From Streptomyces sp. RPT161 (GTDB taxonomy: Bacteria > Actinomycetota > Actinomycetes > Streptomycetales > Streptomycetaceae): DNA of 64,000 nt. The stretch is from positions 124,001 through 188,000 of the forward strand of contig NZ_JAPZVN010000003.1 of assembly GCF_027533845.1 (NCBI RefSeq). Reading direction: 5' to 3'. Positions 1 to 9,437 of this stretch are shown here, piece after piece. A program made the position numbers and the translations under genes. Position 1 is the first letter of the stretch; every line of letters starts with the position of its first letter. Below the pieces are notes generated by a model. It did not search any database, was not told the origin of the DNA, and saw only the letters and a program-made list of their open reading frames with translations.

Positions 1-2
1 TC

Positions 3-1106
3 GACGGCCAGCTGGCGGCACTGCGGCGGCTGCTGTACTGCGGCGAGTGGATCGAGAGCCAGACCCTGCACATCCACCTGCTGCACGCGCCCGACTTCTT
101 CGACTGCGCCAGCGTCATCGAGCTGGCCAGGGTCCAGCGCGCCGCGGTAGAACGCGGCCTACGGCTCAAACAGGCCGGAAACGCCATCATCGAGTTGCTG
201 GGCGGCCGCTCGATCCACCCCGTCAACATCCGCGTCGGCGGCTTCCACCGTGTCCCCACCAAAACCGAACTCCGCCCGCTCGCCGAGCGGTTGCGCCGGG
301 AACAGGACGCCGCGGTGGAGCTGGTGCGCTGGGTGTCGGGGTTCGACTTCCCTGACGCGGGGTGCGATCACGAACTGCTCGCCCTGGCCGAACCCGGCAC
401 CTACGCCATCGAGTCCGGCACCCCAACCGCCATGGACGCTCCGAGCGCGGCCGGGCTCCCGGCCGACACCGACCGCGCACTGCCGACCCGGACCTTCGAC
501 GTCCACGACTTCGGCGACCACGTCGTCGAACGCCAGGTGCCCTACTCCACCGCACTCCATTCCGTACTGGACGGACGCCGCCACCTGACCGGCTCACTGG
601 CCCGCTACGCCATCAGCGGCCGGTGGCTCACCCCCATCGCCCTGGAAGCCGCAAGGGACGCCGGGCTCGGTGACCCCCAACAGGGCACGGTGTGCCGCAA
701 TCCGTTCCGCAGCATCATCGTCCGAGCCGTCGAGGTGCTGTACGCCATCGACGAGGCGCTGCGCATCATCGACACCTACGAGCCCCCGGCCCACCCCGCC
801 GTGGCGGTCCCGCCACGAGCCGCCACCGGTCACGGGGCGACGGAAGCACCACGCGGTCTGCTGTACCACCGCTACACCCTGGACGCGCGGGGCACCGTCA
901 CCGACGCCAACCTCGTCCCGCCCACCGCCCAGAACCAGGGCGCGATCGAGGAGGACCTGCGCCGCACGGTACGGCACCTGTTGCGCACCGGTGAGCCCAC
1001 CGACGCCGAGCTGACCGCCCTGTGCGAACGGGTCATCCGCAACCACGACCCGTGCATCTCCTGCTCGGCCCACTTCCTCGACCTCAGGGTTCGCCGGGGG
1101 GCTTGA
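3..1106 (+). CDS. [NiFe]-hydrogenase large (alpha) subunit, 3' part
   Basis: The window opens inside this gene; the frame is open from base 3 and the start lies upstream, so the N-terminal nickel-binding CxxC pair is not visible. The visible part has the large-subunit stretch GRSIHPVNIRVGG and ends in DPCISCSAH, the C-terminal DPCxxC nickel-ligand signature followed by the conserved His. Ten residues follow the His. The protein would bind the NiFe(CN)2CO centre and oxidise or evolve H2 with a small subunit. The sequence looks like a cytosolic group 3 type (inference). Its TGA overlaps the ATG of the ATPase gene (TGATG-like junction), so the two are translationally coupled. An upstream-acting maturation protease would normally be required; none is in this window. 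Confidence 0.9.
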   Translation, partial: DGQLAALRRLLYCGEWIESQTLHIHLLHAPDFFDCASVIELARVQRAAVERGLRLKQAGNAIIELLGGRSIHPVNIRVGGFHRVPTKTELRPLAERLRREQDAAVELVRWVSGFDFPDAGCDHELLALAEPGTYAIESGTPTAMDAPSAAGLPADTDRALPTRTFDVHDFGDHVVERQVPYSTALHSVLDGRRHLTGSLARYAISGRWLTPIALEAARDAGLGDPQQGTVCRNPFRSIIVRAVEVLYAIDEALRIIDTYEPPAHPAVAVPPRAATGHGATEAPRGLLYHRYTLDARGTVTDANLVPPTAQNQGAIEEDLRRTVRHLLRTGEPTDAELTALCERVIRNHDPCISCSAHFLDLRVRRGA

Positions 1107-3844
1107 TGAGGAGTCAGCACGAGACGTGGGTAAGGCCCCCTGGGGTGAACCCCGAGGAGGCGGCTGACCTCCTGCTGCGGGACCTGAGCAGTTCGTCCGC
1201 CGGGCTGTCGAGCACCGAGGCCCAGCGACGGTTGTCGCAGTATGGGCCCAACGCGTTGCGGCGACGCCGCGGGGTGCGTTGGCCGGTCGAGTTGGCGCGC
1301 CAGTTCACCCACCCCCTGGCACTGCTGCTGTGGCTGGCCGCCGCGCTGCTGGTCACCGTCGGTTCGCTGGTCGTCGCGGCGGCGGTCGTGCTGATCATCG
1401 TGCTGAACGCGGCCTTCGCGTTCATCCAGGAAGTCCACGCCGAGCGCGCGGTGGAGGCACTCGCCGAGTACATCCCGCAACGGGCCAAAGTCCTGCGCGA
1501 CGGTGAGCCACGGGAGGTCGACGCGGCCGAACTGGTACCGGGTGACATCGCGATCATCGAGGAGGGGGATCGCATCGCGGCGGACATCCGCCTGCTCGCT
1601 GGTGCCATCGAAGCCGACATGTCGGCGTTGACCGGCGAGTCGGTTCCCACGTTGCGTTCGGCTTCCATCCTGGACGTGGACGTCCCTGTTCTCAGGGCGC
1701 ACGACCTGGTCTTCAGCGGCACGAACTGCACCGGCGGCGAAGCGCGTGGTGTCGTCTTCGCCACGGGGATGAGCACCGAACTCGGACGGATCGCGGCGCT
1801 GTCGGAGCGGGTCAAGCAGGAGCCGAGTCCGTTGGAACGCCAGGTCCGGCGGGTGGCCTGGCTGATCGCCGCAGTCTCGGTGGCACTGGCGCTGGCGTTC
1901 ATCCCCGTGGCCACCTTCGGTGTGCATCTGTCCTTGATCAACTCGCTGGTCTTCGCGGCTGGTCTGCTCGCCGGAATGGTGCCCGAGGGCCTGCTGCCGG
2001 TGATCACCTTGGCGCTGGCGGTGGCCGTCCGGGCGCTCGCCTCCCGGGGCGCGCTGGTGAAGCGGCTGAGCGCTGTGGAGACGCTCGGATCAACCGATGT
2101 CATCTGTACGGACAAGACGGGCACGCTCACCGAGAACCGGATGCGGCCGCTCGCAGTGTGGACCGCGTCCGGCGTTCACGACCTGGAAGCCGACTCGGGC
2201 ACCACTGCGGCGGGTGAACTCCTGCCCACCGTGGCCCGCATCGCGTCGGCCTGCAACAACGCGCGGTTGACACCCGGTGAGGAGCCGAGTGGCGATCCCA
2301 CCGAAGTGGCCGTCCTTCTCGCGGCCCGTGCGCTGGGAGCCGAGACGGACGCGGCCCATCGAGAGGGCAAGAGACGTTGGCAGTTCCATTTCGATCCCGA
2401 ACTGAAGCTGATGTCCACCATCGACCGGGACGGCGACCGACTCGTGGTCCACACGAAAGGGGCGCCGGAGGCACTGCTTCCGCACTGCACGACGCTTCTT
2501 GGCCCCCAGGGGTGCCCAGTGCCACTGGACGCCGCCCACCACGACCTGATCACCGCGCAGGTGAACGCTTTCGCCACCAACGGCCTACGGGTCCTCGCCC
2601 TGGCCGAGCGCCCGCTGCCCGCTGGAATCAGGCCGCCGCACCGGCGTGCGGACGCCGAGCACGAACTGTGCTTCGTCGGACTGATCGCCATGCTCGATCC
2701 CCCGCGTCCCGAGGTGGCCGAGGCCGTGGCGCGCTGCCGCACGGCGGGTATCCGCGTCATCGTCATCACCGGCGACCACCCGCTCACCGCCGCCGCGATC
2801 GCCCGCCGGGTGGGCATCAGCGGTGACAGTCCCACCACCGTCAGCGGCGAACAACTCGACCGCCTGACCGAGCCGGAACTGGCCCAACTGCTGTCCAGCG
2901 AACCGGACATCATCTTCGCCCGCGCGTCTCCCGAGGCGAAGCTGCGCATCGCCGACGCCCTGCGCGGCCAAGGACACGTGGTGGCGATGACCGGCGACGG
3001 AGTCAACGACGCCCCGGCGCTGCGCCGCGCGGACATCGGCGTCGCGATGGGACGCACCGGCACCGACGTCGCCCGGGAAGCGTCCACCATGGTGCTCACC
3101 GATGACGACTTCGCCTCGATCGTCGCAGCGGTGCGGGCCGGGCGGCGGATCTATGACAACGTCCGCAAGTTCATCATCTACATCTTTGCCCACGCGACAC
3201 CCGAGGTCACACCGTTCCTGGTCTTCGCGCTCGGCGGCGGACTCGTTCCCCTGCCGTTGACGATCCTTCAACTGCTCGCCTTCGATGTGGGCAGCGAGAC
3301 CGCGCCCGCCCTCGCCCTGAGCCGGGATCCCGCCGAACCTGGCCTCATGCACCGCCCGCCACGCCCCCGCTCCGAAGGGGTTATCCGCGGCCCGATGCTG
3401 GTGCGCGCCTGGCTCTTCCTGGGGGTCATGGTCAGCGCACTGCAGATGGCCGGGTACTTCTACGTACTGTCCTCGGCCGGCTGGCACCCGGGAGCTCCCG
3501 TCGGCGAAGGCACACCCCTGCACCACGCCTATCGGCAGGCGACGACGATGACGTTCCTGGGCATGATCGCCGGTCAGATCGGTACGGCGTTCGCCGTCCG
3601 CACCCAGCGCGCCTCGCTCCGCTCGGTCGGCGTGTTGTCCAACCGCTACCTGCTGTGGGGCATCGCGGCCGAACTGTTCCTGGCGGCCGTGTTCGTCTAC
3701 GCCCCGCCGTTCCAGGGCCTGCTGGGCACCGCCGCCCTCCCGGTGGGCGACCTGCTGTTGCTGGTGCCCTACCCGTTCGTGGTCTGGGGCGCCGACGAGG
3801 CGCGTCGCTATCTGGTCCGTCGGCGGACCGCGCGGCACGGCTGA
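1106..3844 (+). CDS. P-type cation-transporting ATPase (P2 type, CtpF-like)
   Basis: A 912-residue membrane ATPase that couples ATP hydrolysis to cation transport. Visible in order: N-terminal cation-ATPase domain, actuator motif TGES, transmembrane motif PEGLLPVITLALAV typical of P2 (Ca2+/Na+) pumps, phosphorylation motif CTDKTGTLT with Asp336, nucleotide-binding KGAPEALL, hinge TGDGVNDAP, and a C-terminal block of membrane helices. There is no CPC motif, which argues against a heavy-metal P1 pump. I chose the ATG at 1106 because it overlaps the hydrogenase stop; an in-frame start at 1022 would run deep into the hydrogenase gene. In mycobacteria a related pump (CtpF) belongs to the DosR dormancy regulon, which fits the hydrogenase, Hsp20 and acyl-CoA synthetase neighbours. 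The exact ion is inferred, not shown. Confidence 0.92.
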   Translation: MRSQHETWVRPPGVNPEEAADLLLRDLSSSSAGLSSTEAQRRLSQYGPNALRRRRGVRWPVELARQFTHPLALLLWLAAALLVTVGSLVVAAAVVLIIVLNAAFAFIQEVHAERAVEALAEYIPQRAKVLRDGEPREVDAAELVPGDIAIIEEGDRIAADIRLLAGAIEADMSALTGESVPTLRSASILDVDVPVLRAHDLVFSGTNCTGGEARGVVFATGMSTELGRIAALSERVKQEPSPLERQVRRVAWLIAAVSVALALAFIPVATFGVHLSLINSLVFAAGLLAGMVPEGLLPVITLALAVAVRALASRGALVKRLSAVETLGSTDVICTDKTGTLTENRMRPLAVWTASGVHDLEADSGTTAAGELLPTVARIASACNNARLTPGEEPSGDPTEVAVLLAARALGAETDAAHREGKRRWQFHFDPELKLMSTIDRDGDRLVVHTKGAPEALLPHCTTLLGPQGCPVPLDAAHHDLITAQVNAFATNGLRVLALAERPLPAGIRPPHRRADAEHELCFVGLIAMLDPPRPEVAEAVARCRTAGIRVIVITGDHPLTAAAIARRVGISGDSPTTVSGEQLDRLTEPELAQLLSSEPDIIFARASPEAKLRIADALRGQGHVVAMTGDGVNDAPALRRADIGVAMGRTGTDVAREASTMVLTDDDFASIVAAVRAGRRIYDNVRKFIIYIFAHATPEVTPFLVFALGGGLVPLPLTILQLLAFDVGSETAPALALSRDPAEPGLMHRPPRPRSEGVIRGPMLVRAWLFLGVMVSALQMAGYFYVLSSAGWHPGAPVGEGTPLHHAYRQATTMTFLGMIAGQIGTAFAVRTQRASLRSVGVLSNRYLLWGIAAELFLAAVFVYAPPFQGLLGTAALPVGDLLLLVPYPFVVWGADEARRYLVRRRTARHG

Positions 3845-3847
3845 GGC

Positions 3848-6541
3848 TCAGCGCAGCCGACGCAGATACGGGTCCTGCGCGCGGCGGGGCAGCAACCGGA
3901 CGCGGGCGTCGAGCGTCAGGACGCCGTCGGGACGGGCGACCACGGGGTTGAGGTCGGCCTCGGCGAGTTCGGGCAGATCGCACGCCATCCGCGACAGTCG
4001 CGACAAGAGCTGCTCCAGCCCCTCCAAGTCGACCGGCCCGCCGCCCGGTTGACCGAACAGCAACGGCGCACAGCGTGGCATACGGATCAGCGCGTGGACG
4101 TCACGGTCCGTCAGCGGCGCGAGCCTGGCCGCATGGTCAGCGAGCACATCGGTGACCGTACCGCCGAGACCGAACAGCACCAGCGGACCGAACACCGCGT
4201 CCTGCACGATCCCCGCCACCAGTTCCACACCCCGCGGTGCCATCGGCTGCACCACCACACCGGTCATCACGTCCCCGAAGCGCGCCACGAGGCTGGCATG
4301 GGCTCGGCGTACAGCGACCTCGCCTGCCAGGTCGAGAGCGATCGCACCCTGGTCGCTCTTGTGCATCAGGCCTGGCCAGTGGGCCTTGAGCGCCACAAGT
4401 CCGTCGCGACCGGCCAGGAGCGCGGCGGCCCTGACCGCCTCCTCCTCGCTCTCCGCCCAACTCCAGGGCGACTGCCGAATGCAGTAGTACGAAAGGAGCT
4501 CAGCGCACTGGCGCGGATGCAGCCAGCCGCCCTCCGGGCGCTGCGCGAGATAGGCGTCCACCAGCGACGTCGCACCATCGCAGTCGATGCCAGGCAGTTC
4601 CGGAATCGTCCCCGGTGGCTCGGCAAGCCACGCGGCACGGGTCACCGCGTGGGCGAGCGCTCGGGCCGCGGATGTGGCGTCGGCGTAGGCGGGCACCGCC
4701 CCGCCGCCCTCGGCACGCAGCAGGCGGACGGTTTCCGCCTGGTCGAGCAGGACCGCTGCCACCGGCCGGGAGCGGCGCCCGTTGAGGGCCAGGCGGGGAT
4801 CATCACCAGTCGCTCTGACCAGCGCCGTGGGCACCAGCACGACCATCACCGCGTCGACACGGCCGTGGGTGGCGAGCCGGTCCACACAGGACCGCAGTGC
4901 GGAGGCACCCACAACCGCCGTGGCGTCGACCGGGTTCCCGGCGCAGGCTCCTTCGGGCAGATCGGCCAGGAGGCCGGCGGCCAACTTGGCGGGGAGTTCG
5001 GGGAGCGTCAACCCTGCCTCGACGCAGGCATCTGCGGCGAGCACTCCCGCACCCGCCGCGTTGGTCACCACGGCCACCGAGCCACCGGTGGGCAGCGGTT
5101 GGGAGTGCAACAGGGCCGCGGTGTCCAGGAGTTCGGCGATGGTGCGGGTAGCGGTGATCCCTGCCTGTGAGAACAGCGCACCCCGCGTCATGGTGGGCGT
5201 GGCCGCCGCGGCCGTGTGCGCGGCGGCGGCCCGGCGGCCAGCGGCGGAACGCCCGGCGTCCACGGTGAGCACCGGCATGCGCCGGGCCACCCGGCGTGCC
5301 GTACGGGAGAAGGCGCGCGGATTGCCGAAGGACTCCAGGTGCAGCAGGGCCAGTTCGGTGTGGCGGTCGCCCTCCCACCAGCACAGCAGGTCGTTGCCGG
5401 AGACGTCCAGCTTGTCGCCGAGCGAGACGAAGGAGGAGACTCCGATGCCGAGCCGCGACAGCCCGTCGAGCAGCGCCATGCCGACCCCGCCCGACTGCAC
5501 GCCGACCCCGGCACTGCCCGGCAGTGGTGGGTGAGCGGCGAATGTCGCGTCCAACGCCACTGCTTCTTCTGTGTTGGCCAGGCCAAGGCAGTTCGGCCCC
5601 ACCAGCCGCATGCCGTAGCGGCGGCAGACCTTCAGCAGTGCCGACGCTCCCTCGGCGTCGAACCCCGAGGCCAACACCACCAGCGCGCGGACGCCCCTAC
5701 GGCCGCACTGCTCGGCGACGTCCGCCACGGCACCCGCGGGCACCGCGATCACCGCCAGGTCGGGTGGGTGTGGCAGGTCGCTCACCGACGGGTAGGCGGG
5801 CGTGCGAGCGATGGCGTGCGCATGCGGATTCACCGCGCAGACGCGCCCGTTGAACCGTCCGTGGCGGATGTTGCGCAGCACCGCCCGGCCGACCGAGGTG
5901 GTTTTGGTGCCCGCCCCGACGACGACCACGGAACGTGGTCTCAGCAGCGGTGACAGGCTCGCGCGGTCCGCGCTCGCCGCACGAAGGTCGAGGGCCGACA
6001 GGTATGTCTCGTCCTCGTCCAGCCGTATGCTGCACCGCACTTCGGGCCCCTCGAAGTGCCGGGACACGCGCAGCCCAAGGTCCGCGAAGACCTTCAGCAC
6101 CGCGGCGTTGTGGGTGAGCGCGTCAGCGGTGAACGTCGTGATCCCGGCCTCGCGGGCGGCGTGCACCAGGTGTTCCAGCAGCAGTGTGCCCACACCGCGG
6201 TGGTGCCAGGCGTCCGCGACCGCCACGGAGATCTCGGCGCTCGTCGAACCGGCGCGCGGATCGTCCGCCTCGTACTCCGCGATGCCCACCACCGCGTCGT
6301 CGACGAGAGCGAGCAGCCCCTGATAACCGGGTTTGCCGCAGCGAGCGACGCGCTCGGCAGCCCGTTCCGCCGGGCGGCGGCTCACGTCGAAGAACCGGAA
6401 CCGCAGGTTCTCCTCGGACATGCACTCGTACAGCGCCCGTACGCCGTCACGGTCGCCGGTGCGTACCGGTCGGATCCGTACGGTCGTGCCATCGGCAAGC
6501 AGCGCATGTACGCCGTCTGCGGCGAGTGCCGAAGCCGTCAT
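3848..6541 (-). CDS. GNAT acetyltransferase / acyl-CoA synthetase (ADP-forming-like) fusion
   Basis: 897 residues in three parts. Residues about 15-170 are a GNAT acetyltransferase. About 200-480 is a CoA-binding/succinyl-CoA-ligase-like region with GVQSGGVGMALLD and an AAAHTA stretch that aligns with the phosphohistidine loop (SHTG) of NDP-forming acyl-CoA synthetases. The last 230 residues are an ATP-grasp domain. Proteins of this layout act as protein lysine acetyltransferases (Pat type) that silence acyl-CoA synthetases, or as acetate-CoA ligases; which role applies cannot be read here. The mycobacterial member is cAMP-controlled by a separate N-terminal domain that is absent in this protein. 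It converges on the ATPase gene with only 3 bases between stops and follows the Hsp20 gene by 20 bases. Confidence 0.9.
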   Translation of the reverse strand: MTASALAADGVHALLADGTTVRIRPVRTGDRDGVRALYECMSEENLRFRFFDVSRRPAERAAERVARCGKPGYQGLLALVDDAVVGIAEYEADDPRAGSTSAEISVAVADAWHHRGVGTLLLEHLVHAAREAGITTFTADALTHNAAVLKVFADLGLRVSRHFEGPEVRCSIRLDEDETYLSALDLRAASADRASLSPLLRPRSVVVVGAGTKTTSVGRAVLRNIRHGRFNGRVCAVNPHAHAIARTPAYPSVSDLPHPPDLAVIAVPAGAVADVAEQCGRRGVRALVVLASGFDAEGASALLKVCRRYGMRLVGPNCLGLANTEEAVALDATFAAHPPLPGSAGVGVQSGGVGMALLDGLSRLGIGVSSFVSLGDKLDVSGNDLLCWWEGDRHTELALLHLESFGNPRAFSRTARRVARRMPVLTVDAGRSAAGRRAAAAHTAAAATPTMTRGALFSQAGITATRTIAELLDTAALLHSQPLPTGGSVAVVTNAAGAGVLAADACVEAGLTLPELPAKLAAGLLADLPEGACAGNPVDATAVVGASALRSCVDRLATHGRVDAVMVVLVPTALVRATGDDPRLALNGRRSRPVAAVLLDQAETVRLLRAEGGGAVPAYADATSAARALAHAVTRAAWLAEPPGTIPELPGIDCDGATSLVDAYLAQRPEGGWLHPRQCAELLSYYCIRQSPWSWAESEEEAVRAAALLAGRDGLVALKAHWPGLMHKSDQGAIALDLAGEVAVRRAHASLVARFGDVMTGVVVQPMAPRGVELVAGIVQDAVFGPLVLFGLGGTVTDVLADHAARLAPLTDRDVHALIRMPRCAPLLFGQPGGGPVDLEGLEQLLSRLSRMACDLPELAEADLNPVVARPDGVLTLDARVRLLPRRAQDPYLRRLR

Positions 6542-6561
6542 GTTGGTGCGCTCGATTCGTG

Positions 6562-6846
6562 TCAGGTTCCCGCCTTACCGGGCTGGGAGATCTCGATGTG
6601 CCGTGGCTTGGCGGCCTGAGCCTTGGGAATGGTCACCGTCAGCCACCCTTCGCTCAAGGTGGCCTCGATCTCCTCGGCCTTCGCGTCGGCGGGCAGCAGC
6701 GCCCGGTACTCGAAGCGTCCGGTTCGGCGAGTGCTTCGACGCAGTACGCCTTCGCGCTCGCGCTCCTTGTGCTCACCGGTGATGGGCAGCTCGCGCCCGT
6801 CGAAGAGCTCGTCCGGCTCGGCGGCGAGCGGTTCACTCAAACCCAT
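6562..6846 (-). CDS. Truncated Hsp20/alpha-crystallin family protein
   Basis: 94 residues covering only the second half of an alpha-crystallin domain: ELPITGEHKERE, then GRFEYRALLPADA and a C-terminal EGWLTVTIPKAQAAKPRHIEIS, which fits beta-strands of small heat-shock proteins. The N-terminal arm and first strands of a normal 140-150-residue Hsp20 are missing. Upstream in-frame sequence carries no Hsp20 similarity. The ATG at 6846 has GAGGAGAGGG about 11 bases upstream, so the short form may be translated. It may be a degraded gene or a real short variant. It lies between the GH65 gene (146 bases upstream) and the GNAT fusion, apparently in one transcription unit. Confidence 0.75.
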   Translation of the reverse strand: MGLSEPLAAEPDELFDGRELPITGEHKEREREGVLRRSTRRTGRFEYRALLPADAKAEEIEATLSEGWLTVTIPKAQAAKPRHIEISQPGKAGT

Positions 6847-6992
6847 GGACGGGAACGCCCTCTCCTCAGGCCTCCGTGCCGGTGCCGTATGGGCAGGGTC
6901 ATCGCGGTTCACCTCCGCGAACCGATGGCGTTCGGGCGATTCCCATGCTGCTCGCCTTGCCCCCACCGGGCGAGTCGTACGGCCATACCGCC

Positions 6993-9392
6993 CTAGACCA
7001 GGTCCAGCCATCGGGCGTGACCAGGCGCGACGCTGACCTCCCGATGTGGGAGGACGACGCGGATCGGCTGTTCTTCGGAGGACGGGACGCTGATGCGCAG
7101 CCGTCCGGGCCGCATGTGCAGGGCCACGCCCCAGTGCCCTCGGTAGCGGAGGGAGAAGCTGAACTCCGACAGTTCGGGCACCGGCGCAGGGTCCACCCAC
7201 AGCGCCTCCTCCCGGGTTTCCAGACCGGTCAGGCCGCGCTGCACGAGATCCAACGTCCCGGCCATGGCACCCAGGTGAATGCCTTCAGCCGTGGTTCCCC
7301 CCTGGAGATCGGTCACGTCTTCGGCGAGCGCGTCCTGCAGGTACTGCCACGCTCCGGCGCGCCGGGTCCGGGTGAGCACCCAGCCGTGCACGAGCTCGCT
7401 CAGCGTGGAGCCGTGGCTGGTGCGGCGCAGGTAGTAGTCGACGGTCTTCCGCCAGGTGTCGTCGTCCACGTCGTAGCCCAGCAACCGGAACAGACGCGAG
7501 AGCTCGCCAGGCGAGAACAGGTAGCCGAGCATGAGAACGTCGGCCTGTTTGGATGCCTTGTACCGGTTGGTCGTGTCGCCCTCGCCCTCCAGGATCCGGT
7601 CCAGACGCTGGATGCCGCCATAGCGGTCGCGGTACTTCTGCCAGTCGAACTCCACGAGGTCCGCGTAGCCGTCGAACTGGCTGACCACCCCTTGGTGGAA
7701 GGGCACACGCAGTTTCCGGGACACCTCCTCCCAGCGGTCCAGCTCCTCAGTGCCCAGGGCGATGCGCTCGAAGAGTTCCTGGCGGCGGGGCACCGGCAGG
7801 GTGCGCGCCAGGTCGAGGGCGCGGTGCAGCACCCAGGCGGCGGTGACGTTGGTGTACGCGTTGTCGTCTAGGCCAGGCTTGGTGGCGTCCGGGTAGGCGT
7901 CGTGGTACTCGTCGGGACCGACTACGCCGCGGATCCGGTACCGCCCGCTTCCGGCGTCGAGCTCGGCGGCGCTGGCCCAGAAGCGGGCGATCTGAAGCAG
8001 TATCTCGGCGCCCTTGGTGTGCAGGAACTCGGTGTCGCCGCTGGCCTGGCAGTACTGCCACACGTTGTAGGCCACTGCGGAGCCGACGTGGTGCTGGAGC
8101 CGGGAGTGGTCGGGCAGCCAGCGACCGGAACGCGGGTTGAGGTGCAGCGTCTGCGCCTCCTCCCGGCCGTCGCTGCCGCACTGCCAGGGGAACATCGCAC
8201 CGTCTCGCCCGGCCTCGCGGGCCGCGCGGCAGGCCTGGGGCAGCCTTCGGTGGCGGTACACGAGCAGTGCTCGGGAGACTTCGGGAAAGTGCAGGTTCAG
8301 GAAGGGCAGTACGAACAACTCGTCCCAGAAGACATGGCCGCGGTACGCCTCGCCGTGCAGTCCCCGTGCGGGCACGCCGACGTCGAGTTCCGCGGTGTGC
8401 GGCGAGAGCGTCTGGAGCACATGGAACAGGTGCAGGCGCAGGATCCGCCCGGCCTCCCCCGGCACCCGCAGCTCCGCCCGCTGCCAGAGGTGCTCCCACG
8501 CCGCATGGTGTGCCGCGAGCAGCTCCGGGAACGCCATCGCGGTGCCGGCGCGGTCCAGGGCGGCGTGCAGCGGGTCGCTGATCGCCATGTCCCGCGAGGT
8601 GTGCAGGGCGACGGTCTTGTCGACGTACACCGCCTTGGCTCGCCTGACCGGCACGACGAGCAGCTGTGTGACGCTCCGGGGCCGCAGCTCGGCGCGTGGT
8701 CGTACGGCCGAGCGCGTGCCCGTCGTGGCACGGGTACGCGCGGCCATGGCAACGGCGATGTCCGACGCGGACGTACGGCAGTGCAGCCACACCGTCTCGG
8801 GATCGACGGCACCCGTCCGCCAGTCAGTCAGATGGTGGCCTTCGAAGTCGCGGTAGCGGGCGACGCCCGCGTTGGTGACGTCCCCGTCGATGGCGGACTC
8901 GACATCGAGTTCACCCGCCCAGTTCTGCGCGGTGAAGCGGGTGCGCAGGGCAGCCAGATGGGGATCTGCCATGTGGACAAGGCGCTGCTGGTCGACGGCC
9001 AGGCCACGGCCTTGGTCGTCGACGAAGAGCATGTGCCGGGTGAGCACGCCGCGGCGCAGGTCGAGGCTCTGCCGGTACTCCCGCAGGTAGCCGTCGTCGA
9101 CGTGGAACCACCCACCGCTCCCGGCGCCCGTGGCGTGGATCCGGAACCGTAGCGGCAGCCAGTTGGGGAGGTTCACCAGGTCCTCGTTCTCGACCTGTCG
9201 TCCGGCGACGGTCGAGACCAGCCGGTTGTAGCAGCCCGCGGCATACGTCCCGGGGTAGTGTGCCGGTCCCGTCGAGGACTCGCTGGCGGCGCCGCGAGTG
9301 GCGAAGTAGCCGTTGCCCAGGGTGCACAACGCTTCCCGCAGCCGTTCCTGGGCCGGGTCGTACCCCTCGTACTCCCAGGCCCAGTCAGACAT
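6993..9392 (-). CDS. Glycoside hydrolase family 65 protein (maltose/kojibiose/trehalose phosphorylase-like)
   Basis: 799 residues, the usual length for GH65 phosphorylases. The N-terminal beta-sandwich begins with EGYDPAQERLREALCTLGNGYFATRG, typical of the family. The (alpha/alpha)6 barrel carries VVGPDEYHDAYPD with Glu495 as the expected general acid, and WDELFVLPFLNLHFP. The C-terminal beta domain ends near HARWLDLV. Members reversibly phosphorolyse alpha-linked disaccharides to beta-glucose 1-phosphate and glucose; the substrate cannot be assigned. A GGAAGG site sits 6 bases before the ATG. It follows the regulator at 9438-10121 by 45 bases and probably shares its transcript. Confidence 0.93.
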   Translation of the reverse strand: MSDWAWEYEGYDPAQERLREALCTLGNGYFATRGAASESSTGPAHYPGTYAAGCYNRLVSTVAGRQVENEDLVNLPNWLPLRFRIHATGAGSGGWFHVDDGYLREYRQSLDLRRGVLTRHMLFVDDQGRGLAVDQQRLVHMADPHLAALRTRFTAQNWAGELDVESAIDGDVTNAGVARYRDFEGHHLTDWRTGAVDPETVWLHCRTSASDIAVAMAARTRATTGTRSAVRPRAELRPRSVTQLLVVPVRRAKAVYVDKTVALHTSRDMAISDPLHAALDRAGTAMAFPELLAAHHAAWEHLWQRAELRVPGEAGRILRLHLFHVLQTLSPHTAELDVGVPARGLHGEAYRGHVFWDELFVLPFLNLHFPEVSRALLVYRHRRLPQACRAAREAGRDGAMFPWQCGSDGREEAQTLHLNPRSGRWLPDHSRLQHHVGSAVAYNVWQYCQASGDTEFLHTKGAEILLQIARFWASAAELDAGSGRYRIRGVVGPDEYHDAYPDATKPGLDDNAYTNVTAAWVLHRALDLARTLPVPRRQELFERIALGTEELDRWEEVSRKLRVPFHQGVVSQFDGYADLVEFDWQKYRDRYGGIQRLDRILEGEGDTTNRYKASKQADVLMLGYLFSPGELSRLFRLLGYDVDDDTWRKTVDYYLRRTSHGSTLSELVHGWVLTRTRRAGAWQYLQDALAEDVTDLQGGTTAEGIHLGAMAGTLDLVQRGLTGLETREEALWVDPAPVPELSEFSFSLRYRGHWGVALHMRPGRLRISVPSSEEQPIRVVLPHREVSVAPGHARWLDLV

Positions 9393-9437
9393 GCCCGGCC
9401 TTCCGACCCGGCGCGTCAGGCGCGCCCGCCAATGCCA

